Part shown: positions 14,394 through 22,710 of the stretch, piece after piece
Position numbering within the stretch: the stretch's first letter is position 1
How the letters are laid out: every line of letters begins with the position of its first letter
NCBI GenBank assembly: GCA_964530075.1
Contig: CAZGXU010000006.1
Location: 1 to 60,655 of the forward strand
Source: JANQEA01 sp964530075
GTDB taxonomy: Bacteria > Bipolaricaulota > Bipolaricaulia > UBA7950 > UBA9294
Direction of reading: 5' to 3'
DNA: 60,655 nt
Made by a program: the position numbers and the translations under genes
Notes under the pieces: generated by a model
What the model saw: the letters and a program-made list of their open reading frames with translations, nothing else
Databases searched by the model: none
What the model was told of the DNA's origin: nothing

Positions 14394-17392
14394 ACGACAG
14401 CCTCCAGCATCGCGAGGATCTGCTCGTCTTTGAACCCTTTCAGATCGATCGCCGCCGCGAGGCACGACGCGGCGCAGACGCCGCATCCTTTACAGAGCGC
14501 CTCGTTGACCACCGCGTAGCCCGCGTCGGGATCGAGCTCGATCGCCTTGTACGCGCACACCTCGACGCACGTCCCGCAGCCGCTGCAGCGGGCGGTCCGG
14601 ACCGTCGCCACCTTTCCCTCCGTCTCGAGCGCGCCCTTGGACAGGACGGTCGCCGCCCGTCCGGCCGCCGCCTTCGCCTGTGCGATCGCCTCCGACATGT
14701 CCTTCGGGTAGTGCGCCAGCCCGCAGACGAAGACGCCGTCGGTGGCGAAATCGACCGGTCGCAGCTTGACGTGCGCCTCGAGGAAGAATCCGTCCTCGTC
14801 GAGGGGCACCTTCAGCATCTGCGACAGCTCCTTGTTTCCCGGGTTCGGCGCGACGCCGGACGACAGGACGACGAGATCCGGTTCGAACCGGAGCGATCGG
14901 CCGAGGATGAGGTCGTCGACGTCGACGAACAGACGATCGTCCTCGATCCGCACGACCGGCTTCTCATCTCGGTCGTAGCGGCAGAAGAGAATCCCCTTCT
15001 CGCGGGCGTCGCGATACAGCAGCTCCTTGAGGCCGTACGTGCGCACGTCGCGGTAGAGGATGTGGATCGCCGCGCGGGGATTGAGTTCGCGCAGCTTGAG
15101 CGCGTTCTTCACCGCGCTGGTGCAGCAGATCCGGCTGCAGTAGGGGCGATCGTCGTCGCGCGATTCGACGCACTGGATCATCACGATCTCCCCCGCCTGC
15201 CGGAGCGCCGGATCGCCGGCTGCCAGCCGGCCCTCGAACGAACGGAGCGTGATCATGCGGCTGTCTTCCCCGTAGTGGTACGAGGTCGGGACGACCGCGT
15301 CGGCGCCCGTGGCGACGATCACCGCGCCGTGCTCGAACGGCTCCGACCCGTCGGCGAGGGTGGTGACGAAGTTGCCGACGTACCCGGCGACCTCGGCCAC
15401 CGTGGTCCCGGTGTGTACGGTGATCCGCTCGTCCGTCTTCACCTTCTCGATCAGCGTCCGCAGCGAAGGGGCGGTCGGCTGACCGTCGTGGGTGAAGTGG
15501 ACGTGCCGCAGGTTGCCGCCGAGCTCGTGCTCCCTCTCCACCAGGTGCACCGGGAACCGTTGCGCGGCCAGTTCCAGCGCCGCCGACATCCCGGCGACCC
15601 CGCCGCCGATCACCAGCGCCGACTTCTGGATCCCCAGCGTCATCCTGGTGAGCGGCTCGAGGCGGACCGCCTTCTCGAGCGCCATCTCCAGCAGCCCCTT
15701 CGCTTTGGCGGTCGCCTCGGTCGGTTCCTTCTGATGCACCCACGAGCATTGCTCGCGGATGTTGACGAACTCGAACAGGTGTGGGTTCAGCCCGGTCGCC
15801 TGCAACGTGCGCTGGAACAGCGGTTCGTGCGTGCGCGGCGTGCACGCCGCGACCACGACACGGTTGAGGTTCTTCTCGCGGATGACGTCGGAGATGGCCT
15901 TCTGGGCGTCCTGGGAGCAGGTGAACAGGAATTCTTGCGCGTGTTCGACGGACGGGAGCCCGCCGGCGTGGGCGACGACCTCCGGCACGTCGACCGTCGC
16001 ACCGATGTTGATCCCGCAGTTGCAGACGAACACGCCGACTCGCGGCGGCTCGCCGCGGATGTCGCGTTCCTCCGGGTACTCGACCGCGAACTCCGCCGGC
16101 GGCATGTCGGCGACGACGCCGGCGGCGGCCGACGCCGCGGCCGACGCCTCGACGATCGACTCCGGAATGTCCTTCGGCCCGGAGAGTGCGCCGCAGACGA
16201 AGATCCCCGGCCGCGGGGTGCCTACCGGATCGAACGCCGACGTCGGCACGAACCCGGAATCGTTGATCGGAAGGCCGAGCCGCGCCAGAGCCGCCCGCTG
16301 CTCGGGGCGGGTGACCAGCCCGAGCGACAGGACGAGCAGGTCGAACTCCTCGCTGACGACGCTCGATCCGTCCGGCGTGTACCGAAGCACGACGTTGTCC
16401 GTCGTCGGATCGGTCTCGACCGACGAGATCCGCGCGCGGACGAACCTGCAACCCCGCTCCCGTTCCGCCCTGTCGACGAACCGGTCGAACCCCTTCCCGA
16501 ACGCGCGGACGTCCATAAAGAACACGGACGTCTCGACATCGTCGAGGTGCTCGCCGAGGATGATCGCGTCCTTCGCCGCCTGCATGCAGCAGATCGAGGA
16601 GCAGTACTCGTTGCCGACTTGGCTGTCGCGGGAGCCGACGCACTGGAGGAACGCGATCCGCCTCGGCTCTCTGTCGTCGGACGGTCGGGTCACGTGACCG
16701 CGGCTCGGGCCGCTGGCGGACAGGATCCGCTCGAACTCGATGCTCGTCACTACATTGGGGAACGTCTTGTAGCCGTACTCGTCCTTCTGGATCGCGTCGA
16801 ACTCGGACGCCCCGGTGGCGAGGACGACGCTTCCGACCTCCACCTGCTCCGTCGCCGGTTTCTGGTCGTAGTCGATCGCGTCCGCCTCGCACACCTTAGA
16901 ACAGACCCGGCACGTGCCGCGCGTGAGGTAGAGGCACTTCGACTCGTCGATCATCGCCGCCGCGGGCACCGCCTGGGGAAACGGGACGCGGATGCACTTG
17001 GTCATCCCCAATCCGACGTTGAACGGGTCGGGCACCTTCACCGGGCACTTGTCGGTGCACGCGCCGCATCCGGTGCATCGGTCCACGTCGACGTAGCGCG
17101 GCCGCGTATGCAGCGTGACCGAGAACCTCGGCGCCTCGCCGTCGACGGCGAGCACGTCGGTGTTGGTGAAAATGCGGATGGAGGGGTGGGCTCCGGCCTC
17201 GACGAGCTTCGGCGAAAGGATGCACATCGCGCAGTCGTTGGTCGGGAACGTCTTGTCGAGCTGGGCCATCCGGCCGCCGATGCTCGGGCCGCGCTCGACC
17301 AGCAACACCTCGATCCCCATCTCGGCGAGATCGAGTGCCGCCTGGACGCCGGCGATCCCGCCTCCCACGACCATCACTCGTTTGTGATCCAC
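14390..17392 (-). CDS. hdrA: HdrA, flavin-bifurcating heterodisulfide reductase subunit A (long form)
   Basis: 1000 residues. First FAD domain GGGIAGVQAALDLA (residue 9 on) with KTFPTNDCAMC; ferredoxin region CTGCGACTDKCPV (about 107) and RGTCRVCSKVC; CVGSRD and SSICCMQAAKDA; the HdrA-specific CNCGINIGATVD (about 459) and AACTPRTHEPLF (about 514). A second FAD/Rossmann domain is GGGVAGMSAALELA (about 596). At the C-terminus are two 4Fe-4S motifs, CSGCGTCVEVC (about 936) and CKGCGVCAASC (about 967). HdrA holds the bifurcating FAD in MvhADG-HdrABC and Flx-HdrABC complexes. It sits between frhB-like/hdrC and flxD, with overlapping or abutting ends. No selenocysteine or frameshift was seen. Confidence 0.95.
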   Translation of the reverse strand: MDHKRVMVVGGGIAGVQAALDLAEMGIEVLLVERGPSIGGRMAQLDKTFPTNDCAMCILSPKLVEAGAHPSIRIFTNTDVLAVDGEAPRFSVTLHTRPRYVDVDRCTGCGACTDKCPVKVPDPFNVGLGMTKCIRVPFPQAVPAAAMIDESKCLYLTRGTCRVCSKVCEADAIDYDQKPATEQVEVGSVVLATGASEFDAIQKDEYGYKTFPNVVTSIEFERILSASGPSRGHVTRPSDDREPRRIAFLQCVGSRDSQVGNEYCSSICCMQAAKDAIILGEHLDDVETSVFFMDVRAFGKGFDRFVDRAERERGCRFVRARISSVETDPTTDNVVLRYTPDGSSVVSEEFDLLVLSLGLVTRPEQRAALARLGLPINDSGFVPTSAFDPVGTPRPGIFVCGALSGPKDIPESIVEASAAASAAAGVVADMPPAEFAVEYPEERDIRGEPPRVGVFVCNCGINIGATVDVPEVVAHAGGLPSVEHAQEFLFTCSQDAQKAISDVIREKNLNRVVVAACTPRTHEPLFQRTLQATGLNPHLFEFVNIREQCSWVHQKEPTEATAKAKGLLEMALEKAVRLEPLTRMTLGIQKSALVIGGGVAGMSAALELAAQRFPVHLVEREHELGGNLRHVHFTHDGQPTAPSLRTLIEKVKTDERITVHTGTTVAEVAGYVGNFVTTLADGSEPFEHGAVIVATGADAVVPTSYHYGEDSRMITLRSFEGRLAAGDPALRQAGEIVMIQCVESRDDDRPYCSRICCTSAVKNALKLRELNPRAAIHILYRDVRTYGLKELLYRDAREKGILFCRYDRDEKPVVRIEDDRLFVDVDDLILGRSLRFEPDLVVLSSGVAPNPGNKELSQMLKVPLDEDGFFLEAHVKLRPVDFATDGVFVCGLAHYPKDMSEAIAQAKAAAGRAATVLSKGALETEGKVATVRTARCSGCGTCVEVCAYKAIELDPDAGYAVVNEALCKGCGVCAASCLAAAIDLKGFKDEQILAMLEAVV

Positions 17393-17393
17393 G

Positions 17394-18506
17394 TTACGCT
17401 CCCAGTCGCTCCTTCGCCCTTCCTCGCTTCCGACTCGTGAACGACACGATCTTCGCCATCATCTCGGTGGCGTGATTCCGGCGGCCTTCCGGCGCGGTGA
17501 ACGTCAACTCCTGGATCGCCCGGGCGTTGCGCGCACCGTTGTACACCCTCTCCCCCTGCGAGCTGCGGACGACCACGGTCGTGTATCCGCCGGGAGACCC
17601 GAGTCCGCCGCACGAGATGTCGGCAAACTCGTTGGAGAAGTCGGAGCACGCGAAGCAGGCCGGGCGGGCGAACTCGTCGACCAGGTAGAACGGCACGTGC
17701 AGCGTCTCCCCCTCACGGGTCGTCACGATCACGTCGTCCTTCACGTTCAGCCTCGCGATCTTGTCGAGCTGAACGCCGAGGACCTCCTCCAACCGCCCGC
17801 GCGCCGGTTCGTCGAACGCGAAGCTCTCCATGCAGAAGAGCCCGATGGTCAGCGCCACGGTGTCGGACGGGAGGACGTTCAGCAGCTGCATCTTGCGGAT
17901 CGTGCGGATCTGGCACGGCGTGCCGACGACGGCGATCCGCCGGATGTCCTGTTGATGCAGATCCCGTATCTCTCGGACGGTCGGTGAGAACGTGGTGTAC
18001 TGCCGTCCCGCCTCGTGGAGTTGGCGCGATTCGTCGTAGTGCGACCCGGCCGCTTCGGCGATCGCTGCGGGGGTTGTCGCGACGATCACCTCACGACCGA
18101 ACGTGTCCGTCTCCCGTGACACGACGGCCGCCTGGACGATGTGCTTCTCCAGCGCGTGGATGAGCAACGCGGTGACGACCCCCCCGTCGGTCCCCGCGGC
18201 GCGCACGGCATCGTCCGCCGCGGCCGCGGACGTCATCTTCCGTACCGGACCGATCGGTGCGGTCCAGGCATGGCGATCGCGCAACTCGTCGTCGAGAACC
18301 CGAATCTGCGGGCAGATCAGATAGCAGATTCCGCACTTGAGACAGCGCTCCTCGTCGGCGTATCTGGGCGAGCCGTCCTCGTCGAGCGTCAGTGCGTTGA
18401 ATTCGCCGGCGGAGCAGAACGACACACAGCCCCCGCACTTGCCGCAGATTCCGCGCTCCTGGACTTCGGCGATGAGGTCGCTGAACGTCTTGACGTCACC
18501 CTTCAT
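17394..18506 (-). CDS. FrhB/FdhB-family flavo-iron-sulfur protein
   Basis: 370 residues from the ATG at 18506. Two 4Fe-4S motifs at the N-terminus (CGKCGGCVSFC and CLKCGICYLICPQ) are followed by the FrhB N- and C-terminal domains (TDGGVVTALLIHALEK, VVGTPCQIRTIRKMQ, GLFCMESF, CFACSDFSNEFADIS). The family includes F420-reducing subunits of hydrogenase and formate dehydrogenase, but also F420-independent bacterial members. It occupies the slot between hdrC and hdrA where hdrB would be expected. It overlaps hdrC by 11 bases. It may deliver or accept electrons at a flavin with F420, ferredoxin or another carrier. The substrate cannot be read from sequence. Confidence 0.85.
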   Translation of the reverse strand: MKGDVKTFSDLIAEVQERGICGKCGGCVSFCSAGEFNALTLDEDGSPRYADEERCLKCGICYLICPQIRVLDDELRDRHAWTAPIGPVRKMTSAAAADDAVRAAGTDGGVVTALLIHALEKHIVQAAVVSRETDTFGREVIVATTPAAIAEAAGSHYDESRQLHEAGRQYTTFSPTVREIRDLHQQDIRRIAVVGTPCQIRTIRKMQLLNVLPSDTVALTIGLFCMESFAFDEPARGRLEEVLGVQLDKIARLNVKDDVIVTTREGETLHVPFYLVDEFARPACFACSDFSNEFADISCGGLGSPGGYTTVVVRSSQGERVYNGARNARAIQELTFTAPEGRRNHATEMMAKIVSFTSRKRGRAKERLGA

Positions 18507-19059
18507 CGACGGCCTTCTCACCGGCCGGCGACCCGTCGCCTGCCGTTCCTTCCTCTGACAAGGCCTCGGCACCGCCACCTTCCTTCGACGATTTCTCCGC
18601 CTCCGCTGCGGCGCGGCGCTTGACGAACGCGGCCAGCTCCTGTTCGAACGCCGCACGCACCCGCTCCGTTCGTGTCTCCTGGATCTCGCGGTCGATCCGC
18701 GCCACCTCGGCGAGCACCTCGGGCGGCGCGTGATTCCCTTTCATCGCCATGTAGCGAAGCGCGCGCATCACGTCGGTGAAGTTGACGCCCTGCGGGCAGC
18801 GCGCGGTGCATCGGTAGCAGAGGAGGCAGTACCAGATCAACGGCGAGGAAAGGACCTCCTCCCGCATGCCGAACAGGATCTGGCGGATGATCTTGCGCGG
18901 ACTGTACTCCGGCGCGACTTCGCTGACGGGACAGCCGGCGACGCACGTTCCGCACGCGAAGCAGCGGCGCACGTGTTCGCCGCCGGGCTGGGACGCGAGT
19001 TCGTCACAGAACGTCGGGTCCAGCTTCCCGATCTCCAGGGTCTCCATCGTTTCTGGCAT
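18496..19059 (-). CDS. hdrC: HdrC, heterodisulfide reductase iron-sulfur subunit C
   Basis: 187 residues. Two HdrC-type 4Fe-4S motifs: CFACGTCVAGCPVSE and CLLCYRCTARCPQGV, with PRKIIRQILFGMREEVL between them as in canonical HdrC. The last 60 residues are charged and low complexity (RRAAAEAEKSS, GGGAEALSEEG), an extension beyond the usual end. The start at 19059 has ribosome site AAGGAGA. HdrC normally passes electrons from HdrA to HdrB; no HdrB is present here, so the acceptor may be the overlapping FrhB-like protein. Confidence 0.92.
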   Translation of the reverse strand: MPETMETLEIGKLDPTFCDELASQPGGEHVRRCFACGTCVAGCPVSEVAPEYSPRKIIRQILFGMREEVLSSPLIWYCLLCYRCTARCPQGVNFTDVMRALRYMAMKGNHAPPEVLAEVARIDREIQETRTERVRAAFEQELAAFVKRRAAAEAEKSSKEGGGAEALSEEGTAGDGSPAGEKAVDEG

Positions 19060-19073
19060 TCTCCTTCCCCCCT

Positions 19074-19607
19074 TCACGGCGATCGCGCGGCCGCCGGCTC
19101 GCGAAGGAATCGGTCCGCGATCATCGCCCCCGCCCGATCGATGGCCGCTTCCACCGCGGGGGACCTCTCCTCCGTCATCTCTTCCGGGATCCTCGACACT
19201 TGGCAAGCGATCACCGTGACGCGGACGTCGCCGACCTGTCGGAGCTCCCGAAGCAGGTTCGACGTCGGCGCTTGATGCAGTGAAAACTCGGAGACCTGGA
19301 CCCTCGGAAGCCGATCGAGCGGGATCTCGAACACCTCTCCCGGCGTGCGGCCGAGATCGACGGCATCGACGACGACGACGAGCCGAGGTCGACGCTCGCT
19401 CAGCACCATGTCAAACAGCAACGAGCGCACTCCGGTCCCCGCGTCGATCACCGCCGCCCAGTCAGGGATCGGGACGGTGGCGTTGAGCCGCGAGGCGACG
19501 GCCGGCCCGAACCCGTCGTCGCCGAACAGCGTGTTCCCGCAGCACAGCACCACGACGTCCTTGGCGCAGTGATCGGGCAGGGCCTCGTCCGTCCAGGTGT
19601 CCGACAT
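19074..19607 (-). CDS. Hydrogenase maturation protease (HyaD/HycI family)
   Basis: 177 residues. GNTLFGDDGFGPAVA has the first nickel-sensing acidic residue, DAGTGVRSLLFDM and VVDAVDLGRTPGE the second region, and EFSLHQAP the His ligand. The enzyme cuts the C-terminal tail of [NiFe] large subunits after nickel insertion. It lies 26 bases downstream of mvhA and is probably dedicated to it. It may also serve the large subunit at 5379-6668, because no second protease is in the window. The start at 19607 gives the normal N-terminus; AAGGAGG lies 10 bases before it. Confidence 0.92.
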   Translation of the reverse strand: MSDTWTDEALPDHCAKDVVVLCCGNTLFGDDGFGPAVASRLNATVPIPDWAAVIDAGTGVRSLLFDMVLSERRPRLVVVVDAVDLGRTPGEVFEIPLDRLPRVQVSEFSLHQAPTSNLLRELRQVGDVRVTVIACQVSRIPEEMTEERSPAVEAAIDRAGAMIADRFLREPAAARSP

Positions 19608-19633
19608 CCGATCTTGTCCTCCTTCGCTCCGGG

Positions 19634-21082
19634 CTAGGACGTGTTCGTCAGGCTTGAGATTCGTTCTCCCCTGTTGTCGAAGATGTCGATCCGTACCGGG
19701 AGTGTCCCGTCGAGCTTGTGCGTCGCACAGGACAAGCACGGATCGTAGGCACGGATCGCCATCTCGACCCTGTTCAACGTCCCTTCGTCGTACACGCCGT
19801 TCTTGATCAACGACTTCGCGGCCTGATTGACCGACATGTTAATCGACGCGTTGTTGTGCGTCGTGCCGACGATCAGATTGACGTTGGTGACGAGGCCGTC
19901 GTCGTCGGTCTCGTACTCGTGGATCAGCGTTCCTCGCGGCGCTTCGACGCAGCCGACGCCGCGTGCCGCACGGGGCGCCACCGGGACGCGCGTCTCTTTG
20001 CCGGTGATCGCGGGGTCGTTGAGCAATTCGATCGTGTGTTCGGCGTTGTAGACCAGCTCGATCAATCTTGCGTAGTGGTAGAGAAGCGTCTGCTGCGCCG
20101 GGCGGCCGTACTTGTCGCGGAACTCCTCGAACTCGGCTTGCGCCAACGGCGTGGCCATCCCGTCGGCGACGTTGATCCGGGCGAGGGCGTTCGTGCGATA
20201 GATCCCCCCCGGAGCCTCTGGATCCATACTGAAGTCGCCCCACTTCTTCGCGTACGGGAACTTGAGGTACGTCCACGGCTCGATGTGCTCGGCGATGAAG
20301 TCCTTGTACTGAGGGGGAGCGAACTCCTCGTACGTGCCGTCGGGCCTCATCAGCCGGAGCTTCCCGTCGTAGAGGTTCAGCGTCCCGTCGTGGGTCACCG
20401 TACCCAGGAATCCGGTCTCGATGACGCCGAGGGAATCGATCTCCTCGGTGTACTTGGGAAAGATGTCCGTTTTGGCCATCGCAATGGCGAACTTGGCGAA
20501 TTCGAGCACTTCTTCTGCCATCGGCAGCAGCTTCTGCCGTTCCGCCTCGGTCAACGGCTTGCTGTATCCCCCGGGAACGGCGGTGACCGGATGGATCGCC
20601 TTCCCGGACGCAATCCCCAGCATCTGGGTTCCCAAATGCCTCGCCCGTACGACCTTCCGGCCAAGCTCCGAGTTGCTGCCGATGATGCCCATTACGTTGC
20701 GGACCGAGTAGTCCGCATCGGGGCCCATGATCAGATCGGGGCCGGCGAGAAAGAAGAAGTGGAGGATCTTGTCCGAGCAGAACGCGATGCTTTGGCAGAG
20801 GTCGCGAAGCTTCGCCCCCGCAGGCGGAGGAGTGACACCGAAGATGGCGTCGTTCGCCTTCGCCGAGGCCAGATGATGGTGCCAAGGGCACACCCCGCAG
20901 ATGCTGGTGACGATACGCGGCAGCTCTTCGACCGGACGGCCGATGCAGAACTTCTCGAACCCCCGCAACTCGACGACGTTGACCTGCGTGTCGGTGACGT
21001 TGCCGGCGTCGTCGAGTCGGATCGTGACCTTCGCGTGTCCCTCGATCCTCGTCACCGGCGCGATGGTGATGGTCTTGTTCAC
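19634..21082 (-). CDS. mvhA: [NiFe] hydrogenase large subunit, MvhA type (group 3c)
   Basis: 482 residues, GTG start at 21082 with ribosome site AAGGAGG 8 bases upstream. Ni ligands are in SICGVCPWHHH near the N-terminus and RAYDPCLSCATH near the C-terminus. A 27-residue tail after the last His (beginning KLDGTLPVRI) should be removed by the adjacent protease. APVTRIEGHAKV and ARGVGCVEAPRGTLIHEY are also conserved. It partners MvhG and MvhD and supplies H2 electrons to HdrA for flavin-based bifurcation, reducing ferredoxin and a second acceptor. Assignment to 3c rests on the MvhG/MvhD/HdrA context. Confidence 0.94.
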   Translation of the reverse strand: MNKTITIAPVTRIEGHAKVTIRLDDAGNVTDTQVNVVELRGFEKFCIGRPVEELPRIVTSICGVCPWHHHLASAKANDAIFGVTPPPAGAKLRDLCQSIAFCSDKILHFFFLAGPDLIMGPDADYSVRNVMGIIGSNSELGRKVVRARHLGTQMLGIASGKAIHPVTAVPGGYSKPLTEAERQKLLPMAEEVLEFAKFAIAMAKTDIFPKYTEEIDSLGVIETGFLGTVTHDGTLNLYDGKLRLMRPDGTYEEFAPPQYKDFIAEHIEPWTYLKFPYAKKWGDFSMDPEAPGGIYRTNALARINVADGMATPLAQAEFEEFRDKYGRPAQQTLLYHYARLIELVYNAEHTIELLNDPAITGKETRVPVAPRAARGVGCVEAPRGTLIHEYETDDDGLVTNVNLIVGTTHNNASINMSVNQAAKSLIKNGVYDEGTLNRVEMAIRAYDPCLSCATHKLDGTLPVRIDIFDNRGERISSLTNTS

Positions 21083-21095
21083 GGTTCATCCCTCC

Positions 21096-22049
21096 TTATC
21101 GTCCCGGTCGCTGTGGCAGCGGTCGGAGTCGATTCTGCGCGCCGATGTATCGGTTGAGCAGCGCGCGCCGGTCGACGACTTGCTTCGCGTCCAGCCCGAT
21201 CGACGACAGCGCGCCCATCATGTCGACGAGCGGATTCGCCTTCATGCGGATCGGCCCGAAGCAGCCCCGGCAGGGCATGTATCCCTGGATGCAACGGGGC
21301 ACCGGTGGGCCGCCTTCCTCCCTCGGTTGGGCGCATCCCGAGCGGGTGACCGGTCCGAGGCAGAGGTAACCTTGCTCCATCAGGCAGCGGGTGTTCTCCC
21401 ATGGGCCTTCCTGGTCGAACTGCACGTCCTCGAGCGGGCGCTTGACCTCGCCGCCGCCGGCCTTCTTCTCGCGCTTCAGCGGGCAGTCGTCGCAGACGCT
21501 CCGCTCGGACAGCTCGAACGGCCTGCCCTCGAGTAGCGACGTCAGCGCGTCGGCGATCATGCTCGGGTTCATCGGGCAGCCGGGCAGATACATGTCGACC
21601 GGAACGACCTCGTCCACGGCGTACACCCGATCGAGCAACGGCGGGACGTTTTCCGACGGCGTATCTCCCGCGGTCGTCGTCACCGAACCTCGGTAGACCT
21701 TCTCGTGCAGGTCGTCCAACGGGTACATGTTCGCCAGCGCGGGGATCCCACCGTAGGAAGCGCACGATCCGAGCGCGATCAGCGTGTTGCACCGCTTTCT
21801 CATCTCTTCGGTGACGCGCTTCTCCTTCTCGTTGCGCACGCCGCCGGAGATCATCCCGACGTCCGCTTCGGGGATCGTCAACTCGGCGAGCTCACCGGTC
21901 TGGCCGTAATACTTGTGGTCCATCAGTACGGGCATGTGGACGAATTCGAGGTTAGGAAGGATATCGAGAAGCGGCTCGCCGATATCCAGGATCGAGACTT
22001 CGCATCCGCCACAGATATTCAGCCATTCCTCCGCGACTTTCACTGTCAT
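21096..22049 (-). CDS. mvhG: [NiFe] hydrogenase small subunit, MvhG type
   Basis: 317 residues. NICGGCEVSILD, ALGSCASYGG and LPGCPMNPSM bind the proximal cluster. The C-terminal cysteines (CDDCPLKREKK, GYLCLGPVTRSGC, CIQGYMPCRGCFG) bind two more. The protein has no signal peptide and is cytoplasmic. It is 13 bases upstream of mvhA and has ribosome site GGAGG. A Gly/Lys-rich insert with PLKREKKAGGGEVK around residue 200 is typical of MvhG-like proteins. Confidence 0.94.
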   Translation of the reverse strand: MTVKVAEEWLNICGGCEVSILDIGEPLLDILPNLEFVHMPVLMDHKYYGQTGELAELTIPEADVGMISGGVRNEKEKRVTEEMRKRCNTLIALGSCASYGGIPALANMYPLDDLHEKVYRGSVTTTAGDTPSENVPPLLDRVYAVDEVVPVDMYLPGCPMNPSMIADALTSLLEGRPFELSERSVCDDCPLKREKKAGGGEVKRPLEDVQFDQEGPWENTRCLMEQGYLCLGPVTRSGCAQPREEGGPPVPRCIQGYMPCRGCFGPIRMKANPLVDMMGALSSIGLDAKQVVDRRALLNRYIGAQNRLRPLPQRPGR

Positions 22050-22064
22050 TCGATACCTCCTATC

Positions 22065-22274
22065 TTAGAGCGGGGCGTCGCCCTCGATGACGATCTCCGT
22101 GACCACGCGGCGGGTGTACACCGAAAACGTTCCCTCCGCCTCGACGACCTGCGTCTGGAAGCCGTCTTCCGCGTACGATGCGGCGCGGGTTTCGGCCTCC
22201 TCACGCGTCGCGCAGGTCCCGCCGTCCCACATGTACTTGTCGCCGTCGACCCAGATGACCTCGTCGATCGCCAT
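22065..22274 (-). CDS. Small hypothetical protein between mvhD and mvhG
   Basis: 69 residues, ATG at 22274 with ribosome site GAGGAGG. It contains VIWVDGDKYMWDGGTCATREEAE and ends in a beta-strand-rich half (FSVYTRRVVTEIVIEG). Not recognised. Spacing of 13 bases from mvhD and 15 from mvhG puts it firmly in the operon. A single Cys and no metal motif argue against a cluster-binding role. It may be an assembly factor or small accessory subunit of the hydrogenase; this is a guess from position alone. Confidence 0.75.
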   Translation of the reverse strand: MAIDEVIWVDGDKYMWDGGTCATREEAETRAASYAEDGFQTQVVEAEGTFSVYTRRVVTEIVIEGDAPL

Positions 22275-22287
22275 CGCTGGCTCCTCC

Positions 22288-22707
22288 TCACATCGCGTAG
22301 GGGCTCGGCCCCAGTTCCTTGATCGTCTCCACCATCTCACGCATGACCTGCGCAAAGCGGGGTCCTTCCGACGCCGAGATCCACTCCAATCGAAACCGCT
22401 CCGGCTCGAGCCCGAAGTCCTCGAGCAACAGAGCGAGCGCCTCGGCGCGGCTCTGGGCTCGGAGGTTTCCTTCCAGATAGTGGCAGTCGCCGGGATGGCA
22501 GCCGCAGATCATCACCCCGTCCGCGCCCTTGGTAAGCGCTTCGATCACCAGGTTCGGATGCACCATCCCGCTGCACATCACGCGGATGATGCGGACGTTG
22601 GCCGGATACTGAAGGCGCGAGGTTCCCGCGAGGTCGGCCCCCGCGTACGAGCACCAGTTGCAGCAAAACGCGATGATCTTCGGCTCGAAGGCATCGGTCT
22701 CGTCCAT
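22288..22707 (-). CDS. mvhD: MvhD, 2Fe-2S delta subunit of hydrogenase/Hdr
   Basis: 139 residues with the MvhD pattern AFCCNWCSYAGADLAG, VMCSGMVHPN and ICGCHPGDCHY. It bridges MvhAG and HdrA. It starts 3 bases after the giant HdrA stop. The paralogue FlxD at 13929-14393 shares the same core, but the N-termini differ. Confidence 0.93.
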   Translation of the reverse strand: MDETDAFEPKIIAFCCNWCSYAGADLAGTSRLQYPANVRIIRVMCSGMVHPNLVIEALTKGADGVMICGCHPGDCHYLEGNLRAQSRAEALALLLEDFGLEPERFRLEWISASEGPRFAQVMREMVETIKELGPSPYAM

Positions 22708-22710
22708 CGC

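Noticed and set aside
14390..17392. Selenocysteine in HdrA or hydrogenase subunits
   Set aside because: No in-frame TGA within any of the conserved Cys motifs; all positions read as Cys.
14711..17440. 909-residue plus-strand reading frame opposite hdrA
   Set aside because: Antisense shadow of hdrA with no ribosome site or recognisable motif.
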